Assembly (NCBI GenBank): GCA_949825065.1
Contig: OX463856.1
Span: 15,670,948 to 15,734,947 of the forward strand
DNA length: 64,000 nucleotides
Direction: 5' to 3'
From: Odontocerum albicorne
Taxonomy: Eukaryota > Arthropoda > Insecta > Trichoptera > Odontoceridae
Below, piece after piece: positions 22,251 through 32,441 of this stretch. The position numbers and the translations under genes are program-made. Within the stretch, counting starts at the first letter, position 1. Each line of letters begins with the position of its first letter. The notes beneath the pieces were generated by a model. The model ran no database searches and had not been told where the DNA came from. It saw nothing but the letters and a program-made list of their open reading frames with translations.

Positions 22251-22424
22251 TCGTACTTAACACATCAGCCTTAAGTTCGCGTATATCCCTAATCACTTCA
22301 TTACGTATTCTATTATGCATTGTCACTACATGTATAGTATTCTTCTTAATGCACTCATTTCTATAGCATTATTCAGCTCCTCTCAGTATTGTATCAGGTC
22401 CACGTTTTACTCCCAAAGAGGATC

Positions 22425-23035
22425 TTCCTTATTAACAATATTGAATCGTATGATGAAAAATACATAACCTTCAAAACTCACTCGTTTATACAATATATTA
22501 ACCACGGGGAGGTTTTTTATAGGTCATTAAAAAATCATGTTATTTTATGAATCTTGTGAGACCATAAAACTACTATATGAGACCACAATATTTCTTATTG
22601 AATCTTCTTGCTATACAAAAAAAACCTTCCTTATTTATAATATTCAATCGTGTGATTAAATACATTAACTACTTTTCGTACAACATATAAATGACTGAGT
22701 TTTGAAGACAGAAGAGAAATTGGGTTTTTCTTTACGCTGGAAATACAAATATGTCAGAAGTCTCAACCTCTCTCTGGAAATAAAACATTTTATAAAGGAT
22801 TCCCTAGCATATTCTCTCATTTATTATAAATTCAAATTCACCGTGTGTACACGTATAAATGGCAGGAGTTATTATTTGATGGGAACAACTAATTGAGTTT
22901 TTTCAGCAGCAAAACCTATTGAAAGGACGATTTTCAAGCTTTGGAAACAAAGGTTTTGTCCGAAATTAAAGGCTTTAGAGAAACAATACTGAGTTTATAT
23001 GTAGACGCGATTTATATCAATACAACTCGAACGAT
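22425..23035 (+). repeat. ~0.53-kb interspersed repeat R15, copy 2, with an inverted piece at its left
   Basis: 22503-23035 is colinear with 14978-15515, including TTATTATTTGATGGGAACAA. Immediately to the left, 22425-22502 carries a short inverted stretch (CTTCAAAACTCACTCG) complementary to GAGTTTTGAAG inside the repeat, so the copy begins with a partial fold-back. No coding frame is conserved between the two copies. Confidence 0.8.
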
Positions 23036-23039
23036 TTTT

Positions 23040-23400
23040 CAGGTTTTACATTTTCTGCTTTCATATGTAATTCCCTTGATTCAACCATAATTTCTTTGGT
23101 CTTGTTCCGCCAAGCCTTTCACTCATATTTGCACTACATATTTGTTTTGTTAATCTTTCTACATTAATTCATTCTTCGTGTCCAAACCATCTCAGAGTAC
23201 TCTTCTACATCTTACTCAAAACTTCAACCTTTAGTTCACATTCATATTTGATTACTTTATTTAATAGTCAGTCATAAATGATCACTCTATGTATTATTCT
23301 TAGTGCACGAATATGCACAACATTTATTAGGCTCCTTTCATTATTTTTCCATGTCCACATTTCACTCTCTTACATTAAATTTATTACTTTAATACTGGTG
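23040..23400 (-). pseudogene. RTE-like LINE RT C-terminal relic
   Basis: Minus-strand reading gives LRWFGHEE at about 23195-23220, then VERLTKQICSANMSERLGG and RPKKLWLNQGNY. The upstream part near 23310-23390 corresponds to the ETWTWK..ERS region. This is the same family as the relics at 15600, 21465, 27085 and 43190. Stops and frameshifts are frequent. Confidence 0.7.
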
Positions 23401-23699
23401 TAAACTATCATCTTAGTAGATTATGATACAGTGGCATATAATTTTAACATCTAAAAAGTGTGATTTTATTTGTTTTATCAAACACTTTTTATTCCACTTT
23501 TTTTAAATGTAGAACCCTACCGGTTTCAAGGCTTTCATTTCATCATCAGGGGAGCACAAACAAGACAGGGGAGCACAAACTGAATTCTGTTCGAACTGGT
23601 ACCGGCATACACGCTTCTAACAATAAACATTCGGGTTGGGAGATGTGGGTGAAGGGAATGAGGACACAATCTCAGCGAGCAGCGGTGAGATGATTCTTG

Positions 23700-23940
23700 A
23701 AATATAACATATGTTTTTGCCAGATGTTCACTCCGATGCACTGACTTAGAAATTTCTAGGGCCTCTAATCTGTCCAATTTATTTCCGTTACTACTGATAT
23801 GTAAACATTTGGTATCCTCTATAGAAAATGTAGGGTTTTCACGGTGACAATGATTAGCCATTTCAGAATAAATTTGTTAAGGCGGATTTGTATTCACGAT
23901 ATCTCGTTTCAAATGATCTTTCTGTATTTCCTATATAGAA
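23700..23940 (-). pseudogene. GIY-YIG endonuclease domain fragment of a Penelope-like protein
   Basis: Minus-strand translation reads FYIGNTERSFETRYREYKSA, corresponding to the YIG.T.RSF..RY.EH segment of Penelope GIY-YIG nucleases. After a stop and frameshift, a 108-codon frame starts MANHCHRENPTFSIEDTKC and continues SSNGNKLDRLEALEISKSV, matching the later (LD.LEALEI) part of the same domain. The N-terminal GIY half and the entire RT are absent. In intact elements this domain provides target nicking; this copy cannot. Confidence 0.7.
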
Positions 23941-24021
23941 ATTATCAGTCAGCACAGTTTACCGTCAGAATCGTGTATGTCGGTACCAGTTCGAACATAA
24001 TTCAGTCTTGTTTGTGCTCCC

Positions 24022-24066
24022 CTGACGATGAAGTGAAAGCCTTGAAACCGGTAGGGTTATACCGTT
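24022..24066 (+). ncRNA. Hammerhead-like ribozyme core in a Penelope terminal repeat
   Basis: CTGACGA (fits CUGANGA) is followed by a short possible stem and GAAAC, then GGTA and TACC that can pair as stem III around GGGTTA, and then GTT, which fits the NUH cleavage triplet. The first C after GAAA can pair with the G of GTT. Stem I is weak (TTTGT with ACAAA, across an internal loop). The inverted left repeat carries the minus-strand version CTGATGA..GAAAC near 23545. Activity is inferred only. Confidence 0.35.
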
Positions 24067-24135
24067 ACAAAAAGTGAAATATACAATGTTTAATAAAATA
24101 AATCACAATGCCTTTAAACCTTCACATTGTTAATG

Positions 24136-25180
24136 CCTTAACTATAAATAATATGTAAAAAAGGTGAACTTAAAATATGTTTTTAATAATTTAATGTGCC
24201 GAACATTCGGACCCAGTGGAGTCACTCGTATTTAAACCCATATAAAACCAATATAGAAGCATACTCGTATATAAGATCACATATTTTTACTCGTAGATCT
24301 GTTACTCACATACTCGTATACTTGATCTGAAAGCAATCTTTTAAGATTTTTTTTATACTTAAACCTATTTACAGATCAAGCAAATAATTATTTTGTAACA
24401 ATGTCTTCCAACCAACTTGATTTCAATGTTGAAGTAGCCAACGGATAGAAGGGTAACACTGATCGAATTGACTTGGCACTTTCTTCTCAAACAGCTTTGC
24501 CTGGTTTGGTGATGATAATGAAGATTTTGATTTTAATATTAAAATTATTTTCTTTTATTCGATTTTGAAAGTGTAATTTTGTTTATAATTAATTTCGAGA
24601 AACTTTTTGAATACGAAATCCTTCAATTTGTTTATGGTTTCTTGTTACAGTTAATTATATCTTTTCTCAAAACATTTATTTTTAATGGATTAACATTTAT
24701 TTTCGCCAAGTTTTGATTCAGAACTTTTGAAACTCTTGTGATTAAAAGATGTAGGATTCCATTCACAAAAACGAAATTATAAAAGTTAGTTGATTAAAAA
24801 CATTAGTTTTCTTTGAGTCTGTTAAGGTAATTTGATTTATTCAAAACTTTTGTAAATAACTTCAACGTTTTTTTCCTGTGTTTTATAAACTTCCTTATTT
24901 TTTTTTTTCTAAATTGGTCCAATATTTTAAGACTGAGTTAAACCAAAACATGTGTTATTTATAATTCTTGTATTTTTTATTATTTTATATATTTCGTTGT
25001 AGTGGTAAAATTATTATGTTTATGTTTTTTTTAACATAATTACGACTTCACAAATTATGTATAACACCATAAATAAACCAATAAAGACTGAATAAGTAAG
25101 TTTATAAACTGAACAAAAGTGAAGAAACCATAGTAAAATAACAGTAACTGTTACTGTTTTGCTGTTTTTTTATAGAACGT
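24136..25180. other. No gene; cluster of ACTCGTA motifs; SINE-tail scrap
   Basis: Four ACTCGTA motifs fall within about 100 bp (24223-24320). A probable minus-strand SINE tail scrap (CAATGTCTTCCAACCAACTT) lies at about 24400. Otherwise AT-rich and unrecognised. Confidence 0.45.
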
Positions 25181-25289
25181 TTGCCGTTGCTGGTTCTGTG
25201 GCGTGAAATGGACTGCCTCTTAGTGTTAGAAGTATGGGTGGCGTGTGCAATTTTAGGAATCAATTATAAACAACAATTTTTTATAGGTC

Positions 25290-25400
25290 CAAAATTAATG
25301 ATATTTTATGAACTCACCTTAAGCCGAATGTGTTACTATCACATATCGGAAGATCTACAAAGTTTTTTTCTGTAGTTCGTCTTCCCTTGAAAAGTTTTCT
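25290..25400 (+). repeat. Interspersed repeat, mate at 44780-44880
   Basis: ATGTGTTACTATCACATATC followed by GGAAG, CTTCCCT and GTTTTCTGAGATTTTC is matched in order at 44780-44880 (ATGTGTTAATATCACAGAAC, CTTCCCT, GTTTTCTGCGGTTTTC). A frame at 25181-25375 (+) covers part of it, but it is not conserved as protein in the mate as far as I can see. Confidence 0.45.
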
Positions 25401-25651
25401 GAGATTTTCTTATCAAATATGTTTTTCTGAACATATGCAAATACCATGAAGTACGTTATCTAATGGCCACAGTCAACACCTTCCTATTTTCAGATTTATC
25501 CAAATATTTATTAGTTAATATGTTTAATCTGTCAATAAAAATGGAGTCCTTGAAGAGAGTTTGCTTTCTTAACGGTGCTATGCAAATTGTTTATTTTTAT
25601 TATGATTTTATTTTGCAATGCGTTTTGTTTTTTACGTATTGTATTGTATAA

Positions 25652-25850
25652 AACTTTTGTTGTATACAGTATAACCTGACAAATTTGTACCTATAGAGCG
25701 ATCTCTCTCTTCCAGCCAGAAACGTGATTAAATACGCACTAAGCAAAAACTAGATTAGAGCCCCTTTTGAAAAATCTGCGTAGCAGCGGGAATTGTACCC
25801 ACAAACCCCGGGCAGGAAGACGTGCATTGTACCAACTAGGTCACGAAAGT
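25652..25850 (-). mobile_element. tRNA-derived SINE, diverged
   Basis: Minus orientation: head with CGTGACCTAGTTGGTACAAT at the right end, degraded B box, linker, and tail at the left (plus strand TGTATACAGTATAACCTGAC). The middle is more diverged than in most copies. Confidence 0.75.
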
Positions 25851-25913
25851 ATTATTTAATAAGTCTTAGTTTTACAATATAATATAAAGATAAATCTCTT
25901 CTGGGTTACAATT

Positions 25914-26190
25914 CTAGGATTGGTCTGCACCAAGCACTCGAACCCTCCACTCATCTCTGTCATCCGCCAGTCTCTTCATCTCCTGGTAGCTGTCACCGCC
26001 CACATCCCGGATCACCCGGTCCATGTAGCTGTATCTAAGGCGGCCTCTATGGTTGTTGCCCTCAATCATTCCCTCGACGATGGTAAGGAGCAGGCCTGGG
26101 TGCCTGATGTTATGGGCTATCCAACTGGATCGTTGTTGGGCAACTCTATTTAGGAGTTGCCTTGTTTCTCCAACCTCGCTCAATACCTCG
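25914..26190 (-). pseudogene. Non-LTR retrotransposon RT C-terminal fragment
   Basis: An 89-codon frame reads RVAQQRSSWIAHNIRHPGLL, then LTIVEGMIEGNNHRGRLRYS, then DSYQEMKRLADDRDEWRVRV. This corresponds to the R..WIGH..RH..L...VIEG...G.RGRGR segment followed by SYQE.K..A.DR..WR at the extreme C-terminus of a non-LTR RT polyprotein. It is unusually well preserved for the region and locally GC-rich. It is 5'-truncated, with no catalytic residues present. Confidence 0.8.
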
Positions 26191-27003
26191 TCGTTTCGGA
26201 TAACAATAGAAGCATATAATGGGAGGAATCATACCTTATGATGTTATGATATAGTGGGAATAAACTAGTGCAGTGAACATAGCATTTATTTGATCATGAT
26301 TTTTTGATAATTTATTGAAATGCTTTATGTGTTATAATTTATTCCCCTTTTAATTTGTGTATTCATATTGAGACGTAACATTTTTTTTGTAATTTAGAAA
26401 TATAAACAGAAACGTTTTATATTTTATTTATTCCCAAAAATAAATTTATTGGTATTATTTTAAGTATTATTACTCTAAATTTTTTAATTATTGTACGTAT
26501 GAATTATAACAGTTAAATTGTTATTATTTTTATTCTTACAAGAGCTCTAGTTATCTTTTATTGGCATTTAGTTTTACGTTTAGTGTCCCATGTACTCGTA
26601 CATACACATTTATTTTTCAGAGTTGTCAAACTTATCTATTCAGACGTCATTTGGGATAATCACAGGCGTCACGCCTCACCCCTCGATCCGTACTTGAGGG
26701 ATGATATATCGCTTAAGGTATTTTGGATTTACAAAGCGTTTGAATATTATTTTTTCTGTCTTCGGTCGCTCTATTTTTCTCGTAAAACATTACTGTTTAC
26801 TTATGTTTTAAATATTTTTCTTTTCTTCTATAATTTACTGTAATTTTCTTAAATATATTTTATATTCAAGTTTTCTTTAGTTTTTATTGAATTAATTAAA
26901 AAAATAGATCATTTTAGGCATGATTGGCAATGTATATTTAAAAATCATTACTTACATTTAATTGGTGTCATCTTGTCGAAAACAAATACGGGATGTGTGA
27001 TAC
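26191..27003. other. No recognisable gene
   Basis: AT-rich with an 86-codon frame at 26583-26843 (+) that has no recognisable motif; a short CpG-containing tract lies at 26640-26705. Confidence 0.45.
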
Positions 27004-27040
27004 CTGAGGATGGGCAGTTCGATGAACCTGAAACGTAGAG
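27004..27040 (+). ncRNA. Hammerhead-like core motif
   Basis: CTGAGGA (fits CUGANGA) followed by GTTCGATGAAC, able to form a stem with a three-base loop, then GAAACG. The arrangement resembles the Penelope-associated motifs at 24022 and 37846, but no inverted terminal repeat was recognised here. Confidence 0.25.
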
Positions 27041-27084
27041 CAATCTGCTCAAAATTATAATTCACAAATAGTAATTATTCTTAA

Positions 27085-27420
27085 ACACTTATCTTCCAAT
27101 CACATATACATACAATCACGCTGTTTTCTTGGCGGGATAGACGGAAACAATAGAAAGTCAGATTTTCTCATACAATTCCAATGATTTTACAAACTTTTTA
27201 ATTTTCCTTATTTCTAAATTTAATTAACATAATCATACCAATGACTCTCTATTCTTCATTCACAACGCATTTCACTCATATTTACAATGCATATTGGTTA
27301 CGTGAGGATTTTTTCATTGATCCGTCCTACATGACCAAAATATCTCAGACTTACTCCGAGTGCTCTTCTTCCTTCTTTTTTCGATCTTCTTATAATGTTT
27401 TACAAAATCTGTGACAATCT
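27085..27420 (-). pseudogene. RTE-like LINE 3' end relic
   Basis: The 3' tail at the left (plus strand ACATACAATCACGCTGTTTTC then GGCGGGATAGACGGAAAC) is followed by degraded coding sequence matching the 21-kb and 23-kb copies: TTTCACTCATATTTACAATG and a stretch matching the reverse complement of the WFGHVERM segment (TGACCAAAATATCTCAG). Same family and orientation as those copies. Confidence 0.6.
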
Positions 27421-27539
27421 AAAATCATTTTAGGTATTTATATACTTATAACAATTCGTCACATTTAAATTAATTTCCCAGCCTGATTCAAAAAACATTA
27501 TTAAGAATGTGTTTTAAAAATAAACGCAAATTCGATTTT

Positions 27540-27690
27540 TGTGGTCTTGTTGGAAACGTGCCTGTCATCCAACCTCGTGATCGTGGGCACAATTTCCGTT
27601 AATACACAATTGAAAAAACTTTTCAATCCGTTTTTCACTGAAGCCCTTTTAAACATCTTTAGGATTGGATGGAAGAGAAATTAAGAATTT
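27540..27690 (+). mobile_element. tRNA-derived SINE, diverged
   Basis: TGGTCTTGTTGGAAACGTGC (A-box region), TCGTGGGCACAATTTCC (degraded B box), then CACTGAAGCCCTTTTAAACA and TTGGATGGAAGAGAAATT from the linker and tail. The terminal part of the tail is lost. Confidence 0.65.
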
Positions 27691-27964
27691 AATCAATGAA
27701 ACATTTTAATCCATATCATAAAAAAATACACAGTCAATTATAATTCTCATAAAAAAAATTATAGTAATAAATATGATGTTTTTTACTGTATATCACATGC
27801 AGTGGAACTTGGTTACAAAAAATCACCAGTTCAAAATCTTGATGTTCAAAGCGTTGCTTTCATTGAATTATAAATACTATAGTTCCGCGTAGTTTTCGAT
27901 GGAAAAGTAACATTTTAACACCCCATGTCTATATGAATTATTAAATTGAATTAATCTTATTGAA

Positions 27965-28100
27965 AAAAAAATCAATCTGGATTGTGCTTACACCTCTTCA
28001 TTATATTTTTGATTAGGTGGAAGAGATTGATATATTTCAATTAACCAGCTATGTTATACTGTATATTGTAAATAGCACAAGTGTTATATTTTTAATACAC
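27965..28100 (+). mobile_element. SINE 3' half
   Basis: AATCTGGATTGTGCTTAC, then GATTAGGTGGAAGAGATTG, then ACCAGCTATGTTATACTGTA: linker and tail of the SINE family without the tRNA-like head. Confidence 0.6.
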
Positions 28101-29165
28101 GTTTTAGAGAAATAAAAGTTGAATGTTTCAAAATATTACCTCGGTGTTGCACTGCCTTAACATCTTACATTTCTTATTTTAATTACAAAAAATTAAGTTG
28201 CAACTAACTTACAGTTAACATATGGCATGATTAAAAACAACATTACAAATTTTCCAAATAGTCGTAATAGTTTTCGAAAACAAAAAATATATCAAAACTC
28301 AAATGTCAAAATATTCTTTTGTAATTCCAACGTAGCGACTTGTCCAAGACAACATGAAATGAAAAGAGTTTTTTCAACATTGTTTATTGTAAAAACAAAA
28401 TAAAGAGACAACTCTTTTGAGAATACCCAACCAGATCTGTCCATGCAAATCTTGTACTTAAGACAGTAATTTTAGGAATTATTGCGATAACTTCCCCCAC
28501 GGTGACATATTCAAAACAGCGTGCAAAAAAACATGACGATTTATCGCGAGGCGTAAACATGTTTTTGGCATGTCGGCTATACTGCGAATAGTCAGATTAT
28601 TTCCGGGTGGAAAGTAAAAATTGTTCAAGTTTTGTACATAATTCAGGTTTCAACTTGAGCGGAAACCTTGAACGGGGCTTTTCTAGGGGTTGTTCCACCT
28701 CTGTTCCGAGACGAAATACTCTACTATCAATTATATAAATTCTTTAGCCAATTATTGACAGATTAAAAATATTGCTAAATAAATATAAACATGTATAAGT
28801 TAAGTGAAGAATAGGAAGATAGTGGTTGCGGCCCTTAGATTAGGTATTTTTGTATCTGTTTATACAAAAAACCATTTAATAAAACAGAAAACTAATCAAA
28901 GGAAAAGGAACCACGATGTCTGATTGTAATATTTGGCCTAAGGTGTAGTGTAATGTATGTGTGTAGTATTCATTACAATAATTATGAAAACTAAAACACT
29001 ATAATCATAAAATTAATATAAAAAAAACAAAAAAGAATGACATTTTGTCAATCCCAAAATCATCAAAAATGATCGTGCACTGTGGAGTGACATACTTGAT
29101 TTACGGAAACAATGCCTTGGCATTGAAAAGAGCGAAATAAATACATTCGCAATGCGTGTCGTGTA
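28101..29165. other. No recognisable gene
   Basis: AT-rich. The stretch 28763-28825 resembles a single unit of the 36.7-kb satellite (ATTAAAAATATT..AAATAAATATAA..AAGTTAAGTG), suggesting a related dispersed sequence; this is weak. Confidence 0.35.
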
Positions 29166-29374
29166 TTTTATTACACTTTCATTGTTTACAGTACAATCTA
29201 GCGGGATTATTGCTATGTGGAAATCTCTTCCAATAACCAAAAACATGTTAAAGAGGCCATAAGTGAAATCCAGATTGAAATTATTTTTTAAAAATCTTTG
29301 TTCCAGCGGGTTTTGAACCTGCAACCTACGAATTATAAGACAGGCAGGCGTCTTACCAACTAGGCCATGGAGGT
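29166..29374 (-). mobile_element. tRNA-derived SINE, full length
   Basis: Head on the minus strand CTCCATGGCCTAGTTGGTAA, B box GGTTCAAAACCC, linker, tail TTATTGGAAGAGATTTCCAC and terminal GTAATAAAATA. About 209 bp; a good reference copy. Confidence 0.9.
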
Positions 29375-29385
29375 AGTCTTGCGTA

Positions 29386-29510
29386 ATATATTTAGTATAA
29401 TGCGTGACAGAATAACTCATTTGGTATAATGCGTAAGAGAAAAACAAATTAGGTATAATCATGACAGAATAAGAAATTGGATACAATGCGTGAAAGAATA
29501 AGAAACGTTT
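29386..29510. repeat. ~30-bp degenerate minisatellite, four units
   Basis: Units with the core GGTATAATGCGTGACAGAAT recur at a period of about 29-30 bp directly beside the SINE. They are the main reason for the 201-codon minus frame at 29013-29618, which I regard as non-coding. Confidence 0.7.
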
Positions 29511-29844
29511 TACAGAATAAGAAACTATTGGATAAGGACACTCGATATGGGTTAACCTTATATTTTTTATGTATGTAACATATATTTTTACAATTTTTTC
29601 TATAAAAAGATCTTTCACTTTAGAAACTTACTTCACAACTATGTGGCATTCATAAATGTCATCACGACACATAATTTTTGTAGAGGTAGACAGGACAGAC
29701 ATTTTTCTACGACAAAACTTTTTACTTTCATTCCTATTTATCGAAAAACAGACTTTAAATATAATGAAATATTGTGCACATTATCAGAAATACCCAAATA
29801 TTAAAATGTCGAAAGAAATCGATTTTGTTTATAAAAACTAAACA

Positions 29845-30060
29845 AATAACGCCTGGCAGATTCAGTAGCGCCCGGTTACATGAGAATCGAAGATCAGATA
29901 CGGGACATCCCTTGAAATGGCGCCTTGCTATAGTCGCATGTAGAACTCGCGAGTTCGCACTAGCCCTGAGCTCGGTCGTCGCAAAACCTAGATGGTGATA
30001 TAAAGTTTTGTCGAGTACAACGGTCGCTCTTTCCAAAGATATTAAGATGATTTAGGGCCA
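29845..30060. other. CpG-rich block with a perfect 14-bp palindrome
   Basis: Visibly richer in G+C and CpG than its surroundings. It contains GAACTCGCGAGTTC at about 29943-29956, a perfect 14-bp palindrome. Open frames on both strands (29774-29998 +, 29755-30036 -) match no family I recognise. It may be a promoter-type island, an unrecognised transposon or part of a host exon. Confidence 0.4.
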
Positions 30061-31224
30061 AATACGACGACATTGTTTTTGGCCCAACTTTGAAACCTAA
30101 AAGGTCGTAAAGCTACTATGAAAAAAATTATTGATATCTTTTCAGATTGCTATTATGGTAAAAGGGGAGGTTTTGAAAGTTTTTTTTCGGTTTTCGGTAT
30201 TATATGTCCTTCGAGTCTGTCTTTTCTCTTTACGATATCATTTCTTGAGATGTTCATGAATTATTTTTTATATTATCAATTCTTAACATTGAAATGCTCA
30301 TGTTCAAAATGAGTTAGTGAAATTAATGATTTTATTTCTCTAGTTATATTTGAAAAATGTTGTGTATAGAATTAAGAAATATATATTAAAAAATTATTGC
30401 GCACAATGATATGCTAGTGACAACCTTGACGTATGGAATCAAAGTCTGGGTATTAAAAGTGGGTGATTTCAGAAACATTAAATATGTTAGACCATTTGAA
30501 TTTGAATTTTTAACATTTTTTTAAAATTCACCATATTGTAATTGTTTTAACGTATAGAAACAAAAACTGGGCGCTTATTGTCTTATTTTGAAAATATAAA
30601 TGTATTTCAGAGCCAAAACGTTAGAATTTTAGTTCTTAAAAAAAATACAATACTTACATATAAGTTTCTTCAGAAACCAACCTCTTATTAACTAAAATTT
30701 AAAGGAAAAATAAATTTATTTTAAAATGTATGTATGTCATAATATTTAAGGTATTCAAAATTGAAGAGGTAAACTCATAAACCACATAACAATCATAATT
30801 TGATTTTTTTTATGGTAAAACAGTCTATCAACAAGCGACAATATACCCATAAATGGCATACATGTGAATTCAAACTAAAAGTGACTCGGGTTTACAATCA
30901 AAGATGTCACTGGGCACATCTCCACAAGTAGTTTACTCAAATACCGCATAGTTTTTTTCCTTATAACTCTTAACGCAATTTTGGGCTCTTGAGTGGTTTA
31001 TGAGTTTAACTCTTCAATTATTGAAGAAAAATAAAAACGTACGTTCATTGAAATTTTAATTACATTGTTGCCGTTATCATATTTGCTGTATTTCTCACTT
31101 AATTAACACAAAGAATTAATATCCTATAAAAATTAAATTCATTAAAGCGTTTTGTGCTTTCTGAAAAGTTTGTTTTTAATTAAAGCAAAAACTGTCACAT
31201 TAAATTACTTCTCTCATAAAAAAT
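30061..31224. other. No recognisable gene
   Basis: AT-rich; nothing identified. Confidence 0.5.
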
Positions 31225-31510
31225 ACACTTGACAGATATTACCTTTTCTTCTCAACGTTCCTCTTCACGTTGGAGGTTGGCAATCATCATGGCAATTTTA
31301 ATTTTGTCTGCAGCTGCTCAGAACAATGTCCTTATACTACAGTGTAACAACTCTCTTACGTTGTTCAGTCAGAAGTTCCTTCTTCTTCCTTAAATTCGTT
31401 TTCCTTGTATCTTCCCCTGTAATATGACTTCAGATTTGTTTCCTCTCATGAAATGCTCAAAGAGTTCCAATCTTCTCAATCTTGTCTCTTGTATTATCAT
31501 AATTAGTTAA
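31225..31510 (-). pseudogene. Non-LTR retrotransposon RT C-terminal relic
   Basis: Minus-strand translation gives LRRLELFEHFMRGNKSEV, then ILQGKIQGKRI, then AADKIKIAMMIANLQREEER. This is the terminal R..(L/Y)FGH.MRG.K...L..QGKI.GKR segment followed by A..KVKIAMMIANL. The best match in this window is the plus-strand relic at 41110-41770, which covers the preceding region. It has a stop within GKR(I*)GRRR and another frame break; catalytic domains are absent. Confidence 0.75.
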
Positions 31511-31606
31511 TCAAGCATTCCATCCCATAACGAGGATGATTTGTGTAAATGACAATCAAAAGGATAGGAGGTAATATTTAAGTTTGTGGAATACTACGAT
31601 AATTAA

Positions 31607-31744
31607 ACCATGGCCTAGATAAAACGTCTTGCAGCCCGGAGGTTGCGGGTTTAGTTCCAGTTGGGATTGAACCCTTAATTAGAATAGATTGCAAACCCAC
31701 TAAGTAGTAAGAGTACTTTATACAACGAAAGTGTAATACATTAC
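31607..31744 (+). mobile_element. SINE with internal deletion
   Basis: Head CATGGCCTAGATAAAACG, B box GCGGGTTTAGTTCCAG, then almost directly the terminal tail ATACAACGAAAGTGTAATAC. The linker and the GGTTGGTTGGAAGAG part are missing. Confidence 0.75.
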
Positions 31745-32149
31745 GATATTACTTTACATTTTAGAAACTTTAGGCCATTTATTCAGATGATGAAGAATTT
31801 AAATACGAGTTTTCTCTCCTATCTCACAGGCATGTGCGAATATATCTCTCCCAAGTATGGATTTTATAAACATGGCTTCCTACTAGACAGAGGCTTTTAC
31901 TTATTCTGTATATGACAGATACAATTGATTTGGATAGGTTTATTTTATTTAACCAACATTTTTTTAGCATTTTAATACATGTTTCTGTTTGCAGCCCCGT
32001 CACAGCTGCCAGGCAACATTTTCCAGTTAAAGAAAAAAAAACTAAATTCGATATTTTTCTTCTTGCAATGAAAACGTTAATTAAAGCGTGTTCGTTGTTG
32101 AAATTTTAATTGTTGTCGTGCATTGTTTTCTTCTCTTTGGAAATATCCA
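31745..32149. other. No recognisable gene
   Basis: AT-rich; nothing identified. Confidence 0.45.
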
Positions 32150-32290
32150 AGCGACACAATTTGTTGGAGCTCCGTACCGTGATGGGGCTTCTTGGGCATT
32201 AGCAACGCTATAGGAAACATTACAAATGCAATTTGGACAAGAATTTGTTTTCTAAAGTGGTCTTCAACGGTGGACTTTTGAAGTGAATTT
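32150..32290 (+). repeat. Interspersed repeat, mate at 44180-44320
   Basis: The two stretches share TACAAATGCAATTTG-like, AATTTGTTTTCTAAAGTGGTC-like and CTCCGTRC..TGAT-like blocks in order on the same strand. On the minus strand the same frame reads NCICNVSYS here and NCICDALYT there, so an old coding origin is possible. Family not recognised. Confidence 0.5.
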
Positions 32291-32441
32291 CAATACTTTT
32301 ATTATTATTTTATGAATTATTTTTTTAAATAAACACAATTTAGATATGCCGTTGAAGTTTTCATCCCAAGACTTATTTGGAGTCAACTTCATAATAAGTT
32401 AATACGTACCGGATACCGCTTGACCTATAGCGGAGTCTCAA

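Larger units (their letters stand above)
21465..22420 (-). pseudogene. RTE-like LINE relic interrupted by two SINEs
   Basis: Three minus-strand segments are consistent with one decayed LINE. 22254-22420 reads HNRIRNEVIRDIRELKADVL. 21903-22060 has LRWFGYVNE-type motifs. 21465-21640 is the family 3' tail, read on the plus strand as ATCACGCCATTTCCCTATCG then GGGGTAGATAGAGACGAC. A SINE lies in each gap (21641-21902 and 22071-22250). The LINE order is correct and colinear with the copies at 23 kb and 27 kb. Endonuclease and palm are missing and frames are broken. Confidence 0.65.
23459..24135 (-). mobile_element. Penelope-like element fragment with inverted terminal repeats
   Basis: About 145 bp at the left (23467-23612) is repeated in inverse orientation at the right (23972-24120). 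The repeats carry TATCAAACACT-type ends, CCTACCGGTTTCAAGGC and GTTCGAACTGGTACCG. Between them, on the minus strand, is the C-terminal GIY-YIG endonuclease part of a Penelope-like ORF. The reverse transcriptase is missing. The left repeat includes a 20-bp tandem duplication (GGGGAGCACAAAC..). Penelope-like elements are known for terminal repeats in direct or inverted order and for hammerhead motifs within them; both traits appear here. Confidence 0.75.

Noticed and set aside
25140..25375. Possible exon: pyrimidine tract plus AG followed by a 65-codon frame
   Set aside because: Part of it recurs at 44.8 kb as a dispersed repeat and no further exon could be found.
29013..29618. 201-codon minus-strand ORF, the longest but one in the window
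   Set aside because: It runs through a SINE and a ~30-bp degenerate minisatellite; the repeated YPISYS / YQMSYSV residues come from the repeat. No motif and no coding context.
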